From: Salvelinus alpinus | Taxonomy: Eukaryota > Chordata > Actinopteri > Salmoniformes > Salmonidae | Direction: 5' to 3' | DNA length: 64,000 bases | Assembly: GCF_045679555.1 (NCBI RefSeq) | Contig: NC_092087.1 | Coordinates: 86,324,364-86,388,363, forward strand | Part shown: piece by piece, positions 25,225 through 36,092 of the stretch | Layout: every line of letters starts with the position of its first letter | Numbering within the stretch: the first letter of the stretch is position 1 | Translations under genes and position numbers: made by a program | The notes under the pieces: generated by a model | Told to the model about the DNA's origin: nothing | What the model saw: only the letters and a program-made list of their open reading frames with translations | Databases searched by the model: none

Positions 25225-25307
<83 letters not shown>
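25214..25307. repeat. (TC)n microsatellite
   Basis: About 40 uninterrupted TC units preceded by imperfect TC sequence. Confidence 0.95.
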
Positions 25308-25308
<1 letters not shown>

Positions 25309-25368
25309 AGCCAAAAGAGTGTTTCGGTGGTAAATCTTAGCCTGTCAAAATACAACCAATAAACCTAA

Positions 25369-28300
25369 TAGACTGTGGCATTAACATCAGCCGTATAGTG
25401 AAACATGAGGGTTTGACCCTGGTAGACGTGGCATTAACATCAGCCGTCTAGTGAAACATGGAGGGTTTGACCCTGGTAGACGTGGCATTAACATCAGCCG
25501 TCTACTTAAACATGGAGGGTTTGACCCTGGTAGACGTGGCATTAACATCAGCCGTCTAGTGAAACATGGAGGGTTTGACCCTGGTAGACGTGGCATTAAC
25601 ATCAGCCGTCTACTTAAACATGGAGGGTTTGACCCTGGTAGACGTGGCATTAACATCAGCCGTCTAGTGAAACATGGAGGGTTTGACCCTGGTAGACGTG
25701 GCATTAACATCAGCCGTCTAGTGAAACATGGAGGGTTTGACCCTGGTAGACGTGGCATTAACATCAGCCGTCTAGTGAAACATGGAGGGTTTGACCCTGG
25801 TAGACGTGGCATTAACATCAGCCGTCTAGTGAAACATGGAGGGTTTGACCCTGGTAGACTGTGGCATTAACATCAGCCGTCTACTTAAACATGGAGGGTT
25901 TGACCCTGGTAGACGTGGCATTAACATCAGCCGTCTACTTAAACATGGAGGGTTTGACCCTGGTAGACGTGGCATTAACATCAGCCGTCTAGTGAAACAT
26001 GGAGGGTTTGACCCTGGTAGACGTGGCATTAACATCAGCCGTCTAGTGAAACATGGAGGGTTTGACCCTGGTAGACGTGGCATTAACATCAGCCGTCTAC
26101 TTAAACATGGAGGGTTTGACCCTGGTAGACGTGGCATTAACATCAGCCGTCTAGTGAAACATGGAGGGTTTGACCCTGGTAGACGTGGCATTAACATCAG
26201 CCGTCTAGTGAAACATGGAGGGTTTGACCCTGGTAGACGTGGCATTAACATCAGCCGTCTAGTGAAACATGGAGGGTTTGACCCTGGTAGACGTGGCATT
26301 AACATCAGCCGTCTACTTAAACATGGAGGGTTTGACCCTGGTAGACGTGGCATTAACATCAGCCGTCTAGTGAAACATGGAGGGTTTGACCCTGGTAGAC
26401 GTGGCATTAACATCAGCCGTCTACTTAAACATGGAGGGTTTGACCCTGGTAGACGTGGCATTAACATCAGCTGTCTAGTGAAACATGGAGGGTTTGACCC
26501 TGGTAGACGTGGCATTAACATCAGCCGTCTACTTAAACATGGAGGGTTTGACCCTGGTAGACGTGGCATTAACATCAGCCGTCTAGTGAAACATGGAGGG
26601 TTTGACCCTGGTAGACGTGGCATTAACATCAGCCGTCTACTTAAACATGGAGGGTTTGACCCTGGTAGACGTGGCATTAACATCAGCCGTCTAGTGAAAC
26701 ATGGAGGGTTTGACCCTGGTAGACGTGGCATTAACATCAGCCGTCTAGTGAAACATGGAGGGTTTGACCCTGGTAGACGTGGCATTAACATCAGCCGTCT
26801 AGTGAAACATGGAGGGTTTGACCCTGGTAGACGTGGCATTAACATCAGCCGTCTAGTGAAACATGGAGGGTTTGACCCTGGTAGACTGTGGCATTAACAT
26901 CAGCCGTCTACTTAAACATGGAGGGTTTGACCCTGGTAGACGTGGCATTAACATCAGCCGTCTACTTAAACATGGAGGGTTTGACCCTGGTAGACGTGGC
27001 ATTAACATCAGCCGTCTAGTGAAACATGGAGGGTTTGACCCTGGTAGACGTGGCATTAACATCAGCCATCTAGTGAAACATGGAGGGTTTGACCCTGGTA
27101 GACGTGGCATTAACATCAGCCGTCTACTTAAACATGGAGGGTTTGACCCTGGTAGACGTGGCATTAACATCAGCCGTCTAGTGAAACATGGAGGGTTTGA
27201 CCCTGGTAGACGTGGCATTAACATCAGCCGTCTACTTAAACATGGAGGGTTTGACCCTGGTAGACGTGGCATTAACATCAGCCGTCTAGTGAAACATGGA
27301 GGGTTTGACCCTGGTAGACGTGGCATTAACATCAGCCGTCTACTTAAACATGGAGGGTTTGACCCTGGTAGACGTGGCATTAACATCAGCTGTCTAGTGA
27401 AACATGGAGGGTTTGACCCTGGTAGACGTGGCATTAACATCAGCCGTCTACTTAAACATGGAGGGTTTGACCCTGGTAGACGTGGCATTAACATCAGCCG
27501 TCTACTTAAACATGGAGGGTTTGACCCTGGTAGACGTGGCATTAACATCAGCCGTCTAGTGAAACATGGAGGGTTTGACCCTGGTAGACGTGGCATTAAC
27601 ATCAGCCGTCTAGTGAAACATGGAGGGTTTGACCCTGGTAGACGTGGCATTAACATCAGCCGTCTACTTAAACATGGAGGGTTTGACCCTGGTAGACGTG
27701 GCATTAACATCAGCTGTCTAGTGAAACATGGAGGGTTTGACCCTGGTAGACGTGGCATTAACATCAGCCGTCTACTTAAACATGGAGGATTTGACCCTGG
27801 TAGACGTGGCATTAACATCAGCCGTCTAGTGAAACATGGAGGGTTTGACCCTGGTAGACGTGGCATTAACATCAGCCGTCTAGTGAAACATGGAGGATTT
27901 GACCCTGGTAGACGTGGCATTAACATCAGCCGTCTAGTGAAACATGGAGGGTTTGACCCTGGTAGACGTGGCATTAACATCAGCCGTCTAGTGAAACATG
28001 GAGGATTTGACCCTGGTAGACGTGGCATTAACATCAGCCGTCTAGTGAAACATGGAGGATTTGACCCTGGTAGACGTGGCATTAACATCAGCCGTCTAGT
28101 GAAACATGGAGGGTTTGACCCTGGTAGACGTGGCATTAACATCAGCCGTCTAGTGAAACATGGAGGGTTTGACCCTGGTAGACGTGGCATTAACATCAGC
28201 CGTCTAGTGAAACATGGAGGATTTGACCCTGGTAGACGTGGCATTAACATCAGCCGTCTAGTGAAACATGGAGGATTTGACCCTGGTAGACGTGGCATTA

Positions 28301-28394
28301 ACATCAGCCGTCTAGTGAAACATGGAGGGTTTGACCCTGGTAGACGTGGCATTAACATCAGCCGTCTAGTGAAACATGGAGGGTTTGACCCTGG
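25369..28394. repeat. 54-bp minisatellite, about 56 copies, with two unit types
   Basis: The unit carries GTAGACGTGGCATTAACATC, AGCCGTCTAGTGAAACATGG and AGGGTTTGACCCTG. Two variants alternate irregularly: GTCTAGTGAAACATGG and GTCTACTTAAACATGG. An extra base (TAGACTGTGGC instead of TAGACGTGGC) occurs at about 25370, 25857 and 26884. The last two are 1027 bp apart, i.e. 19 units plus one base, suggesting a block duplication. Late copies (27780-28300) share GGAGGATTTG. Because 54 is a multiple of three, open frames of hundreds of codons exist on both strands. Confidence 0.97.
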
Positions 28395-28539
28395 AGGAGA
28401 GGAGGGCTGGACACTTGTCTACTAACACAGAATACACCACAGCAGAGCAAACAAAATGGCTACACAGACTATCTGAGTTGACCCTGGTATTATGTATTTT
28501 TTGTATTGTTGTACTGTCTCTATGCACACTCACAGAGCC

Positions 28540-28541
<2 letters not shown>

Positions 28542-28632
<91 letters not shown>
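28542..28632. repeat. (AC)n microsatellite
   Basis: About 45 AC units, then GAGCCCT and a second short AC run to 28654. Confidence 0.96.
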
Positions 28633-28635
<3 letters not shown>

Positions 28636-28769
28636 CCCTACACACACACACACACTTCATAATTAGCTCACACACATATAATATGCACATACATTTACAC
28701 TGACTCTACAAACACACACCCACTCCCATATAAACTGCTGCTACTCTGTTTACCATATATCCTGATGCC

Positions 28770-30366
28770 TAGTCACCTTACCCCTATACATATCTACCTC
28801 TATAGATCCAGTATCCCTGTCACCTTACCCCTATACATATCTACCTCTATAGATCCAGTATCCCTGTCACCTTACCCCTATACAGATCTACCTCTATAGA
28901 TCCAGTATCCCTGTCACCTTACCCCTATACATATCTACCTCTATAGATCCAGTATCCCTGTACATTATAATATGGTACTGACCCTGTATATAGTATGTTT
29001 ACCCCTATACATATCTATCTCTATAGATCCAGTATCCCTGTACAGTATAATATGGTACTGACCCTGTATATAGTACGTTTACCCCTATACATATCTACCT
29101 CTATAGATCCAGTATCCCTGTACAGTATAATATGGTACTGACCCTGTATATAGTATGTTTACCCCTATGCATATCTACCTCTATAGATCCAGTATCCCTG
29201 TACAGTATAATATGGTACTGACCCTGTATATAGTATGTTTACCCCTATACACATCTACCTCTATAGATCCAGTATCCCTGTACAGTATAATATGGTACTG
29301 ACCCTGTATATAGTATGTTTACCCCTATACATATCTACCTCTATAGATCCAGTATCCCTGTACAGTGTAATATGGTACTGACCCTGTATATAGTATGTTT
29401 ACCCCTATACATATCTACCTCTATAGATCATCCAGTATCCCTGTACAGTATAATATGGTACTGACCCTGTATATAGTATGTTTACCCCTATACATATATA
29501 CCTCTATAGATCCAGTATCCCTGTACAGTGTAATATGGTACTGACCCTGTATATAGTATGTTTACCCCTATACATATCTACCTCTATAGATCATCCAGTA
29601 TCCCTGTACAGTATAATATGGTACTGACCCTGTATATAGTATGTTTACCCCTATACATATCTACCTCTATAGATCCAGTATCCCTGTACAGTATAATATG
29701 GTACTGACCCTGTATATAGTACGTTTACCCCTATACATATCTACCTCTATAGATCCAGTATCTCTGTACAGTATAATATGGTACTGACCCTGTATATAGT
29801 ACGTTTACCCCTATACATATCTACCTCTATAGATCCAGTATCCCTGTACAGTATAATATGGTACTGACCCTGTATATAGTATGTTTACCCCTATACATAT
29901 CTACCTCTATAGATCCAGTATCCCTGTACAGTATAATATGGTACTGACCCTGTATATAGTATGTTTACCCCTATACACATCTACCTCTATAGATCCAGTA
30001 TCCCTGTACAGTATAATATGGTACTGACCCTGTATATAGTATGTTTACCCCTATACACATCTACCTCTATAGATCCAGTATCCCTGTACAGTATAATATG
30101 GTACTGACCCTGTATATAGTATGTTTACCCCTATACATATCTACCTCTATAGATCCAGTATCCCTGTACAGTATAATATGGTACTGACCCTGTATATAGT
30201 ATGTTTACCCCTATACATATCTACCTCTATAGATCCAGTATCCCTGTACAGTATAATATGGTACTGACCCTGTATATAGTATGTTTACCCCTATACATAT
30301 CTACCTCTATAGATCCAGTATCCCTGTACAGTATAATATGATACTGACCCTGTATATAGTACGTTT
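28770..30366. repeat. Compound minisatellite: four 47-bp units, then about 17 80-bp units
   Basis: 28777-28955 repeats a 47-bp unit (ACCCCTATACATATCTACCT, CTATAGATCCAGTATCCCTG, then TCACCTT). From about 28956 the unit becomes 80 bp, by adding ACAGTATAATATGGTACTGA and CCCTGTATATAGTATGTT. Two copies have an extra ATC (about 29430 and 29592). Confidence 0.96.
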
Positions 30367-30537
30367 ACTTGATCGTGTTCTTCTTAGTTATTTTTATATC
30401 TGGTGTGTTTTTGTTCTACCTTGTATTTCTCAGTATTACATTGTTATTGATTACTGCATAGTTGGGGTTAGAGCTGGGCATTAAAGGTATTTCACTGTAC
30501 TTGTGCACGTGACATTAAAACTTCACTTGAGGCCTTC

Positions 30538-30830
30538 ACATCCCAAATGACACCCTATTCCCTACACTCTTTTCCCTACACCCAATTCCCATATGGGCCC
30601 TGGTCAAAATAGTGCACTATGTAGGAAATAGGGTCCCATTCAGCCATAAGCTACTGTTACGTTACAGTCTACATGTGCCTACAGTAGTCTATAGGTTCAG
30701 CTCCTTCAGGGATTAACTGTGTCCCAAATGGCACCCTCTTGTCTTCATGGTTCACTACTTTTGACCTGAGCACTATGCAAAAGTAGTGCACTATATAGGG
30801 ATTGGGGTGCCATTTGGGATTCAAGCCTTT
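30538..30830. mobile_element. Two short palindromic MITE-like repeats in tandem
   Basis: The first (30538-30645) has CCCAAATGACACCCTATTCC and ATAGTGCACTATGTAGGAAA. The second (30718-30825) has CCCAAATGGCACCCTCTTGT and GTAGTGCACTATATAGGGAT then GCCATTTGGGA. Each has both inverted arms. Confidence 0.75.
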
Positions 30831-30835
30831 CAAAT

Positions 30836-31087
30836 ACTTTTTTTATTTAACCTTTATTTAACTAGGGAAGTCAGTTAAGAATAAATTCTTATTTTACAAT
30901 GACGGTCTACCCTGACAAAACCCTCCCCTAACCCGGACGATGCTGGGCCGCCCTACGATGTGCGCCGCCCTATGGGATTCCCGATCACGGCCGGTTGTGA
31001 TACAGCCCGGGATCAAACCAGGGTCTGTAGTGACACCTCTAGCACGTGACATGCGGTGCCTTAGACCGCTGCGCCACTCGGGAGCCC
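30836..31087 (-). mobile_element. tRNA-derived SINE (tRNA-Leu-like head, salmonid type)
   Basis: On the minus strand the 5' head reads CGAGTGGCGCAGCGGTCTAA (A box), followed by GACCCTGGTTTGATCCC (B box with one change). The middle is CGGCCGTGATCGGGAATCCC. The tail is CTTAACTGACTTCCCTAGTT then AAATAAAGGTTAAATAAA. This is the layout of a salmonid tRNA-derived SINE whose tail is shared with a LINE. The long variable-arm region before the B box suggests a tRNA-Leu origin; the family name (SlmI-like) is tentative. It is not a functional tRNA gene. Confidence 0.85.
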
Positions 31088-31747
31088 TAAAGGAAACGTT
31101 AAAGTCCTGGGGCGTCTCAACAGGTGGCTGTTCTCCTTTTCTAGTCACGTGATATATTTCAACACCCTGAACACGTCAAACGTTCACGTGTGAACTTGGA
31201 ACTGCATCCGTAGCCTACATACGCTGCCCTCCACCCCCATGTTAGAAATGCTTAGGGCCTGATTCACCAGAAACAGACAGGAAAAGCAGATCACTCCCAA
31301 ATGTATTGTCTTCATAGAACCCAAAGCCATTGATCATAGCAGTGTTTTAAGTAGTGTTTTCTTATGTATTAAACCAGGCAACACAGGCTGATTTTGTATT
31401 CGTATAGTCAAGTTTATTGGTTCCACTCTCTGCTCAGTAACAGTGTGTCTCTGTGTGTCTCTGCAGTAGCAGGTCCTATCAATCTGTGGTTTGCAGTTCC
31501 ACACTAACACGCTTCAAAGCTTTTGGGAGTCTGTGAAGGGTGTGTGTGTGAGAGAGCGTGCTTGCCGTGAAGCTTGGCTGATAAGATAACAAAGAGTTTT
31601 CTTTAAAACACACACAAGTGTGAAATAGACTGAAGGAGTAAATCTGTCCCGCTGGAAGAAAAAACAATCACCACCAAGAAAATGAATAAACCCCCCCACA
31701 TTCTAGTGTTGAAGGATTCATTTATTTTAGTCAGGGAACAAAAGACA

Positions 31748-31842
31748 ACACACACGCACAGACATGCACACGCACAGACATGCACACGCACGGACATGCA
31801 CACGCACGGACATGCACACGCACAGACATGCACACGCACAAA
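31748..31842. repeat. 16-bp tandem repeat of CA/GCA type
   Basis: Repeats of GCACAGACATGCACAC with CAGACA/CGGACA alternation. Confidence 0.9.
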
Positions 31843-32097
31843 AGTGTTTCTTCCTACAACTGACACTTCTGCACTCGTCAGGTAAAGACGTCTATAGCGA
31901 ACGGCCGAAAAGCGGAGAAAACAATATTTAAATATTTCGCCATGGCAACAAGCTGCATGATTATGGTGGCAGGCAGGCAGGCAGCACTTGGGATTCAGAT
32001 GATACAAATTAAGGGAACTCTGAACGGTTGCCAAGGAGACGGAACAGGCGGGGGGTTAAAGTCCAACCTAAACACACCTTAAAGCTATTTTAGTTGA

Positions 32098-32519
32098 CAG
32101 GAGGGGGAGAGAGAGAACAGGGAGGAGGAGGGAGAGAAGGAGGAGGGGTGTAGGGCTGTCTGTCAGGAGGGGGGTGAGAGAACCGGAGGAGAAGGAGGAG
32201 GATGGCTGTAGGGCTGTCTGTCAAGAGGGGGGAGAGGGAGAGAACCGGAGGAGAAGGAGGAGGATGGCTGTAGGGCTGTCTGTCAGGAGGGGGGAGAGAG
32301 AGAGAACCGGAGAAGGAGGAGGATGGCTGTAGGGCTGTCTGTCAGGAGGGGGGAGAGAGAGAGAACCGGAGGAGAAGGAGGAGGATGGCTGTAGGGCTGT
32401 CTGTCAGGAGGGGGGAGAGAGAGAGAACCGGAGGAGAAGGAGGAGGATGGCTGTAGGGCTGTCTGTCAGGAGGGGGGAGAGAGAGAACCGGAGGAGAAGG
32501 AGGAGGATGGCTGTAGGGT
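32098..32519. repeat. 62-bp purine-rich minisatellite, about seven copies
   Basis: The unit carries GGCTGTAGGGCTGTCTGTCA, GGAGGGGGGAGAGAGAGAGA and ACCGGAGGAGAAGGAGGAGG. The first copies are degenerate and lengths vary through GA slippage. Confidence 0.93.
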
Positions 32520-32607
32520 AGCTACTCCTGGGAATTATGGGATCAGAGTCCAAAATACTGCTCACAGTGTGTGGGTGTGTTTTGGTTTAGGGTGTGTGCA
32601 TTTTGGT

Positions 32608-32610
32608 TTT

Positions 32611-32651
<41 letters not shown>

Positions 32652-32825
32652 TCTTTTGGTTTAGCGTGCAAGTGTGTGTGTGTGCGTGTGTGTATTTTGG
32701 TTTAGGGACGTGTGTGTGTGTGTGTGTGCGCATGTGTGTATTTTGGTTTAGGGACGTGTGTGTGTGTGTGTGTGTGCGCATGTGTGTATTTTGGTTTAGG
32801 GACGTGTGTGTGTGTGTCTGTGGGG
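32608..32825. repeat. (GT)n-rich compound repeat
   Basis: GT runs separated by TTTTGGTTTAGGGACG, repeated three times. The open frames are low complexity. Confidence 0.92.
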
Positions 32826-33409
32826 GGTGGTTGTGTTTTGCTGACATACCATCCAGAGGTTTCTAACCCCGTCTATTGAGGACCACCACAAACAGACAAC
32901 TACACTTCATTAAAATCTATGCTCTTTTCACCTCCTAACATTTGTTCTACTTCATATAAACAAAAATGTAATTAGTGAAGACACGTCAAAAATTGTTTTC
33001 TCTTTAATTAATGATCTTAAATGTTCATTTTAATGCCAAGTACTTTTGTCTACAAATACATATATGTAGAATATGCCTTTTGAAATCCCCATAGAGAACA
33101 CAATGATCAGTTGGCTCCGATGACATCACAGTTTTTCCAGTTTCCCTGAAATCGCAACACGTTTATCTCCCTCTTTATTTGTTTGTTTCTTTCTCTCTGT
33201 CGCTCTCCTCCGTATCTGTCTCTCTCCTTCCTATCTCCGTCTCTCTCACACACAAACACACACACACACACTCCCGAGACACCAAACAGAGAACAACAGC
33301 ACAGGAAACCTATTCTGAGAAGGCCTTAGTGATTAGCTTTAATAGACTATTTCCCTGTACACTATAACACTGGTGGTGCCCACTGTGTACTGTTGAACTC
33401 CAACAGGGT

Positions 33410-33555
33410 CATATTCATTAGTGCACACCGTAGCACAACAGTGCAAAAACACTTTGCCACAGGAAACAAAAACAAGCTTTTCTTATTGTACCAGTTCAGG
33501 TTAGTCCGATTCTGCCCCTTGCTTCCGTTTGGTGCCTAGTGAACACGACCCCAGG
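33410..33555. mobile_element. MITE-like repeat, second copy of the ATTCATTAG family
   Basis: ATATTCATTAGTGCACACCG at the left and TCCGTTTGGTGCCTAGTGAA at the right; roughly inverted ends. Compare 3085-3210. Confidence 0.55.
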
Positions 33556-33726
33556 CCTCTGGTTGACTGGCTCTTTCCTTCATTAGCAGGGAAAAGATAA
33601 ACAAACAAAAAGCCAACCTGAAAAACCCTCAAACTGTAATAGTCATTATGGATGGATTCAAAGCACAGTGTTCCATAGGTTCAATGCAGGCACACAGTTG
33701 TTCTTCCCTTGGATTAGTCTGTTTTC

Positions 33727-33729
<3 letters not shown>

Positions 33730-33768
<39 letters not shown>
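33730..33768. repeat. (GT)n microsatellite
   Basis: About 19 GT units directly 3' (in minus orientation) of the unrecognised open frame at 33772-34010. Confidence 0.95.
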
Positions 33769-33769
<1 letters not shown>

Positions 33770-33771
33770 AC

Positions 33772-34010
33772 TTACACATGGTGGCTATAGTAAGTAAGTA
33801 GCCTTGCACGAGCCAAGGCTTCATAGGAGCCGCGAGGCAGCTTGATGTACCAGTACACCCCTGGACAGGAGTCTCTCAGGGCCTGGTATGATGGACCAAT
33901 AGACTTTCTGTACTTATGAGGACGCTCGTTTAACAATTTGTCTGTGTCGTATCTGTTATGCCGGCGCACAACAAACGGTGTGGGTAAGTGTCCATGCAAT
34001 GAAAGCACTG
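33772..34010 (-). other. Unrecognised open frame, possible internal exon
   Basis: The minus-strand frame of about 78 codons has ordinary amino-acid composition and is not repeat-derived (for example KLLNERPHKYRKSIGPSYQA and YWYIKLPRGSYEALARARLL). It lacks an ATG at its start, and an in-frame stop lies a few codons upstream. It could only be an exon: a weak acceptor CACCGCAG lies at its start and a perfect donor GTAAGT lies at its end, overlapping the TAA. I do not recognise the protein and found no companion exons nearby. A chance open frame or a degraded mobile-element piece remains possible. Confidence 0.25.
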
Positions 34011-34311
34011 CGGTGACTTTTTATAGTTCCGCTAAATGTGAATTACACTAGAGTCTCTAGTACAGCACCACAACACTTAAGATACAACATCAGAGTAAAA
34101 AGAATGGAGAATAGCTTTGTGTTTCAGCTCCCAGAGAAATCACTACAATAGAACGTGTAGAAGTAAACCATACACTCAGCTCAGGACTTCCACTATATAG
34201 AACCAGGAACCTGGTATATTGTAAAGTAAACTGTCATATAGTCTCAATTTAAATATATCAGACACAGATGAAACAAAATACCTCTACACCAAACCAAGCA
34301 CCTTGACATGA

Positions 34312-34550
34312 GCTTGTTCTGTTACTGTAACTAACTGGTCATGTAATTAAGACATTAGGTTGTTCTGTTACTGTAACTAACTGGTCATGTAATAAAGACA
34401 TTAGGTTGTTCTGTTACTGTAACTAACTGGTCATGTAATAAAGACATTAGGTTGTTCTGTTACTGTAACTAACTGGTCATGTAATAAAGACATTAGGTTG
34501 TTCTGTTACTGTAACTAACTGGTCATGTAATAAAGACATTAGGTTGTTCT
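34312..34550. repeat. 46-bp tandem repeat, about five copies
   Basis: Copies of TTGTTCTGTTACTGTAACTA and ACTGGTCATGTAATAAAGAC, nearly identical. TTACTGTAA within the unit is a small palindrome. Confidence 0.93.
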
Positions 34551-34620
34551 CAGAATGGTTAGAGGTTTGTAAAGGGTTGTAAAATACCGGTTACTTTCCC
34601 CAAATTCCCAGGTTTCCCAG

Positions 34621-34714
34621 AAATCCCGGTTGGATGTGTCCCTGAATCAGAAGGGTATACGCAGGAAATCCCGGTTGGATGTGTCCCTGAATCAGAAGGG
34701 TATACGCAGGAAAT
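34621..34714. repeat. 45-bp direct repeat, two copies
   Basis: AAATCCCGGTTGGATGTGTC to GTATACGCAGG is present twice without change. Confidence 0.9.
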
Positions 34715-34844
34715 CCGGAGTCCTCCAACCAGGATTTCTGGAAAACCTTGGAATTTCAGATAAGTTAATGGAGTTTTGTAAACCCTGTAAAGGGTTCAAC
34801 CCCAGTTCCAGACACCAGTCAGTATTCCTCAATCCATTCCTAGG

Positions 34845-35005
34845 GGATCCTCAGGGGGTGCATGTTTTTGTTCTACCCCAACACTAGCACATTCAGGTGC
34901 TGAGCCAGAACAACACCCAAGTGAGGCAGCAGGGGCTAACAAACCTGATTAGAATGAGGTTTATTAGTGTTGGGCTAGAACAAAAACCAGTACCTCCAGG
35001 AATGG
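34845..35005. mobile_element. Palindromic MITE-like repeat
   Basis: GTTTTTGTTCTACCCCAACA at the left is mirrored by TGTTGGGCTAGAACAAAAAC at the right, about 100 bp apart. No coding capacity. Confidence 0.65.
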
Positions 35006-35118
35006 CTTGAGCAACATTGTCACACACATCTAACCTTTAAGATTAATATGTGTCTCATCATCAAAACCACATGAGACATTTTCTAAAACAACAGGATGTA
35101 TTCCTAGATATAGTGTAT

Positions 35119-36092
35119 ATAAACTACCATTCAAAAGTTTGGGGTCACTTAGAAATGTCCTTGTTTTTGAAAGAAAAGCAATTTTTTTGTCCATTAAAAT
35201 AACATCAAATCGATCAGAAATACAGTGTAGACATTGTTAATGTTGTAAATGACTATTGTGGCTGGAAACGGAAGATTTAAAAAAGAAATGTAATATCTAC
35301 ATAGGGCAAAAGAACACAGACACTGGACAGAGGAACTCTGCCTAGAAGGCCAGGATCCCGATGTCGCCTCTTCACTGTTGATGTTGAGACTGGTGTTTTG
35401 CGGGTACTATTTAATGAAGCTGCCAATTGAGGACTTATGAGGCGTCTTTCTCAAACTAGACACTCTAATGTACTTGTCCTCTTGCTCAGTTGTGCATCGG
35501 GGCCTCCCACTCCTTTTTCTATTCTGGTTAGGGCCAGTTTGCGCTCTTCTGTGAAGGGAGTAGTACACAGCGTTGTACGAGATCTTCAGTTTCTTGGCAA
35601 TCTCTGGAATAGCCTTCATTTCTCAGAACAAGAATAGACTGACGAGTTTCAGAAAAAAGTTCTTTGTTTCTGGCCATTTTGAGCCTGTAATCGAACCCAC
35701 AAATGCTGATGCTCCAGATTCTCAACTAGTCTAAAGAAGGACAGTTTTATTGCTTCTTTAATCAGCACAACAGTTTTCAGCTGTGCTAACATAACTGCAA
35801 AAGGGTTTTCTAATGATCAATTAGCCTTTTAAAATGATAAACTTGAGTTAGCTAACACAACGTGCCATTGGAACACAGGAGTGATGGTTGCTGGTAATGG
35901 GCCTCTAGACGCCTATGTAAAATATTCCATAAAAAATCTGCCGTTTCCAGCTACAATAGTCATTTACAACATTAACAATGTCTACACTGTATTTCTGATC
36001 AATTTGATGTTATTTTAATGGACAAAAAATATGCTTTTCTTTCAAAAACAAGGACATTTCTAAGTGACCCCAAACTTTTGAACGGTAGTGTA
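35119..36092 (-). mobile_element. Tc1-like transposon, internally deleted, both terminal repeats present
   Basis: The ends are inverted: ACTACCATTCAAAAGTTTGG then GGTCACTTAGAAATGTCCTT at the left, and AAGGACATTTCTAAGTGACC then CCAAACTTTTGAACGGTAGT at the right. Both outer ends border TA. Minus-strand transposase pieces [37 protein letters not shown] and [19 protein letters not shown] show the N-terminal paired-like DNA-binding domain, with frameshifts. The catalytic DDE part is missing. It is therefore a non-autonomous, dead copy. Confidence 0.88.

Noticed and set aside
25369-28394. Open frames of 339-520 codons on both strands with an 18-residue repeat
   Set aside because: They follow from a 54-bp tandem unit without stops; both strands are open equally, there is no splice or start context, and no compositional sign of a protein.
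30836-31087. Functional tRNA gene
   Set aside because: A and B boxes belong to a SINE head followed by SINE body and LINE-like tail; the B box has a mismatch and the cloverleaf is degraded.
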